From Dioscorea cayenensis subsp. rotundata (taxonomy: Eukaryota > Streptophyta > Magnoliopsida > Dioscoreales > Dioscoreaceae): a DNA stretch of 64,000 nucleotides. The translations under genes were made by a program, and so were the position numbers. The stretch spans positions 25,599,916-25,663,915 of the forward strand of contig NC_052489.1 of the NCBI RefSeq assembly GCF_009730915.1, in the 5' to 3' direction. The notes beneath the pieces were generated by a model, which saw only the letters and a program-made list of their open reading frames with translations, did not search any database and was not told where the DNA came from. Positions 62,165-64,000 of this stretch are shown here, piece by piece. Position 1 is the first letter of the stretch; the number at the start of each line of letters is the position of its first letter.

Positions 62165-62688
62165 GATGAGCAGAGAATTATAATAGCTAGAGAGCTAGAT
62201 TGGAGAACAAATTAAGAGATGAGAAGCAAAAAGGTGATGCCAAGAGAACTTAATAGATTTTTTTTTTGAGTGGAAGGTGGGTGCAGGTTAGTTAATGAAA
62301 GGAAGAGAGGTAGTTGAGCACACGGCCTTATGCCAACCTACCTCCCAATTCTACTAGTCTAGTCTTCTGTTTAATTTGGTGGTTGGTAAATATTATGCAC
62401 AGAGACTGAGACTTCATACACAGGCTTCATTCAATGCTTGTTTATGCCCAAGACTTTTAGTCAGTCAACTCGGCATTGCATTGGTATCTTTGTAAATAAA
62501 TTAGCTAACAAAGCAAAAACATGAAAGACATGCATGTGGGACTAATATAAGGGCAAACATTCTTATTGTTTGTGGGACTTGTAGTGTTGGACATTGAAGG
62601 AGATACTTGTGTCGTATGGTTTGTCATTCTTGGTATTTTATCAGTCTTCCTCGGCCCCTTCTCTGCCCATTTGAGCTTGTGTATTTCC
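62165..62688. other. CHIL upstream region
   Basis: 5' leader and promoter side of the CHIL gene, then the edge of the copia element. No gene seen. Confidence 0.5.
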
Positions 62689-62986
62689 TGTTGGAAATAA
62701 AGTGGAGAAGAAGACAAACTTATTATCAAAAAAGGTCAGTGATATAAAGTGGAATTAAAACTGATAAGTTTTTTCATTGCTATCAACCTTGATGGATACA
62801 TGCTTATATAAAAAACAACATCTCTGTGTGAAGAGATATGATTAATAACTAATAGACAGTTATAATAACTGACAATATAACTAATGCACCCTTTCATAAC
62901 AATGCCACATAATCAATCTTAGATTAAGGTCTTCAACCAATACCCATATGTCATATGGTGTAGTAAATTCATCAATCTTTAACACA
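62689..62986 (-). repeat. 3' LTR of a Ty1/copia element (fossil)
   Basis: Read on the minus strand it begins TGTTAAAG right after a polypurine tract (AAGGGGG) and ends TTTCCAACA, about 296 bp, as copia LTRs do. Confidence 0.75.
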
Positions 62987-64000
62987 CCCCCTTGATGAAT
63001 AATTTATGACACCAATCAAAGAACGAAAGAGAGTGAATTTCTGAACTCCAAGTGCCTTAGTAAACATGTCAGCTTTTTGATCTTCAGTGCTACAGAACTT
63101 CAGAATAACCTTGCCATTAGATATGAGTTCACGAATAAAATGATACCTGATATCTATGTGCTTGGTACGGCCATACAAAGTAGGATTCTTTGCTATTGAA
63201 ATTGTTGATTTGTTATCACAGAATATCTGTATAGCATCTCCAATATCTTGACCCATATCTGATATTAACCTTTGAAGCCAAATAGCTTGACAAGCTGAGG
63301 CAGTAACAGCAATGTATTCTGCCTCAGTTGTGGATAGAGCCATCACATGTTGTTTCTTAGAACTCCAAGTGATCGTTGTTGATCCCAGAATGAAAACACT
63401 GCCTGATGTGCTCTTCCTATCCTCCATTGAACCAGCCCAGTCACTATCAGAGAAACCAATCAAATTGAAAACAGAAACATGCTCATACCAGAGTCCAAAG
63501 TCTAGTGTTCCAGAGATGTATCGAAGTATTCTCTTGGCCACACTGAAATGGAACTTAGTCGGGTTACTCATATATCTGGACACCATGCCCACTGAATAAG
63601 CAAGGTCAGGTCTTGTATTAACCAAATAAATCAATCCTCCTACCAGCCTCCTATAAGTATGCACATCTATTGTACCATTGTCATCCTGCATCTGCATCTT
63701 CTCATTAGTATTCAAAGGAGCTAGTGTGAGTTTTATTGCATTGTGTCATCTGAAATCGTTGAAGCAAGACCTCTGCATACTTCTTCTGATTTATGAAAAT
63801 GCCATCATTACTCTGATTGACCTCCAACCCAAGAAAATAATAGAGAACACCAAGGTCACTCATCTCAAATGTGCTTTTCATACCTGCCTTAAAATCATCA
63901 ATTAAAGATTGTGAAGATCCCATATATATAATATCATCAACATAAAGGCAAATTAATATCACTTCATTGTTCTTCTCCTCTTTTTATAGAGAGTTGGCTC
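62689..64000 (-). mobile_element. Ty1/copia retrotransposon, 3' portion (fossil), continues past window end
   Basis: The minus strand codes the end of a copia polyprotein: the reverse-transcriptase YVDD box region and then the RNase H part (SDSDWAG, TTEAEYIA, KTKHIDIRYH-type motif, ADMFTKAL), followed by a polypurine tract and the 3' LTR. The 5' half and 5' LTR lie beyond the window. The visible coding part looks broken, by about one break. Age cannot be judged without the other LTR. Confidence 0.88.

Noticed and set aside
1-64000. CRISPR arrays, rRNA genes and bacterial-type operons
   Set aside because: None found; the window is plant nuclear DNA and the repeats are microsatellites or transposon-derived.

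Overview
This is a stretch of nuclear DNA from a flowering plant. It is AT-rich, its genes are interrupted by GT-AG introns, there are many (TA)n and other microsatellites, and nested transposons of plant families are present. The protein families (WNK kinase, alpha-expansin, nsLTP, ATL-type RING-H2, chalcone isomerase-like, XCT) are plant-type. The species cannot be fixed from sequence alone; a monocot outside the grasses is only a guess.

Layout, left to right. 0.8-2.7 kb (minus): a 2-oxoglutarate-oxygenase-like protein that has lost its metal ligands and ends in a membrane anchor. 4.1-7.6 kb (minus): an eight-exon WNK kinase whose 5' leader holds a 49-codon upstream ORF. 8-15 kb: gene-poor AT-rich DNA. 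15.3-19.5 kb: two 5'-truncated LINEs, each bounded by target-site duplications, one holding a Tourist-like MITE and the other a tRNA-derived SINE. 19.9-22.2 kb: a probable solo Ty3/Gypsy LTR with a CpG-rich block, just upstream of a fifteen-exon GH27 alpha-galactosidase (22.4-28.3 kb, plus). 29.6-31.7 kb: two hAT-type non-autonomous elements. 32.5-35.7 kb (plus): a Raf-like kinase gene with several lesions, probably a pseudogene. 36.3-37.1 kb: a possible hAT-like element. 37.7-38.7 kb (minus): an alpha-expansin. 39.5-41.2 kb: a Mutator-like element with about 300-bp inverted repeats and a captured host exon (Pack-MULE). 45.3-48.5 kb (plus): two tandem type-1 lipid transfer proteins. 50.5-54.9 kb (plus): the XAP5/XCT nuclear protein. 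56.4-57.2 kb (plus): an ATL RING-H2 ubiquitin ligase. 60.9-62.2 kb (minus): a chalcone-isomerase-like protein whose start codon is split by an intron and which has a GC-AG intron. 62.7 kb to the end (minus): the 3' part of a Ty1/copia element running out of the window.

The genes do not form a pathway; each is an independent transcription unit. The strongest unusual signals are the WNK upstream ORF, the Pack-MULE with an exon still flanked by splice-like sites, the decaying Raf-like kinase, the split start codon and GC-AG intron in the CHI-like gene, and the neatly nested LINE/MITE and LINE/SINE insertions. Exon boundaries were read by eye from splice dinucleotides and phase; phase sums close for every gene called as intact.
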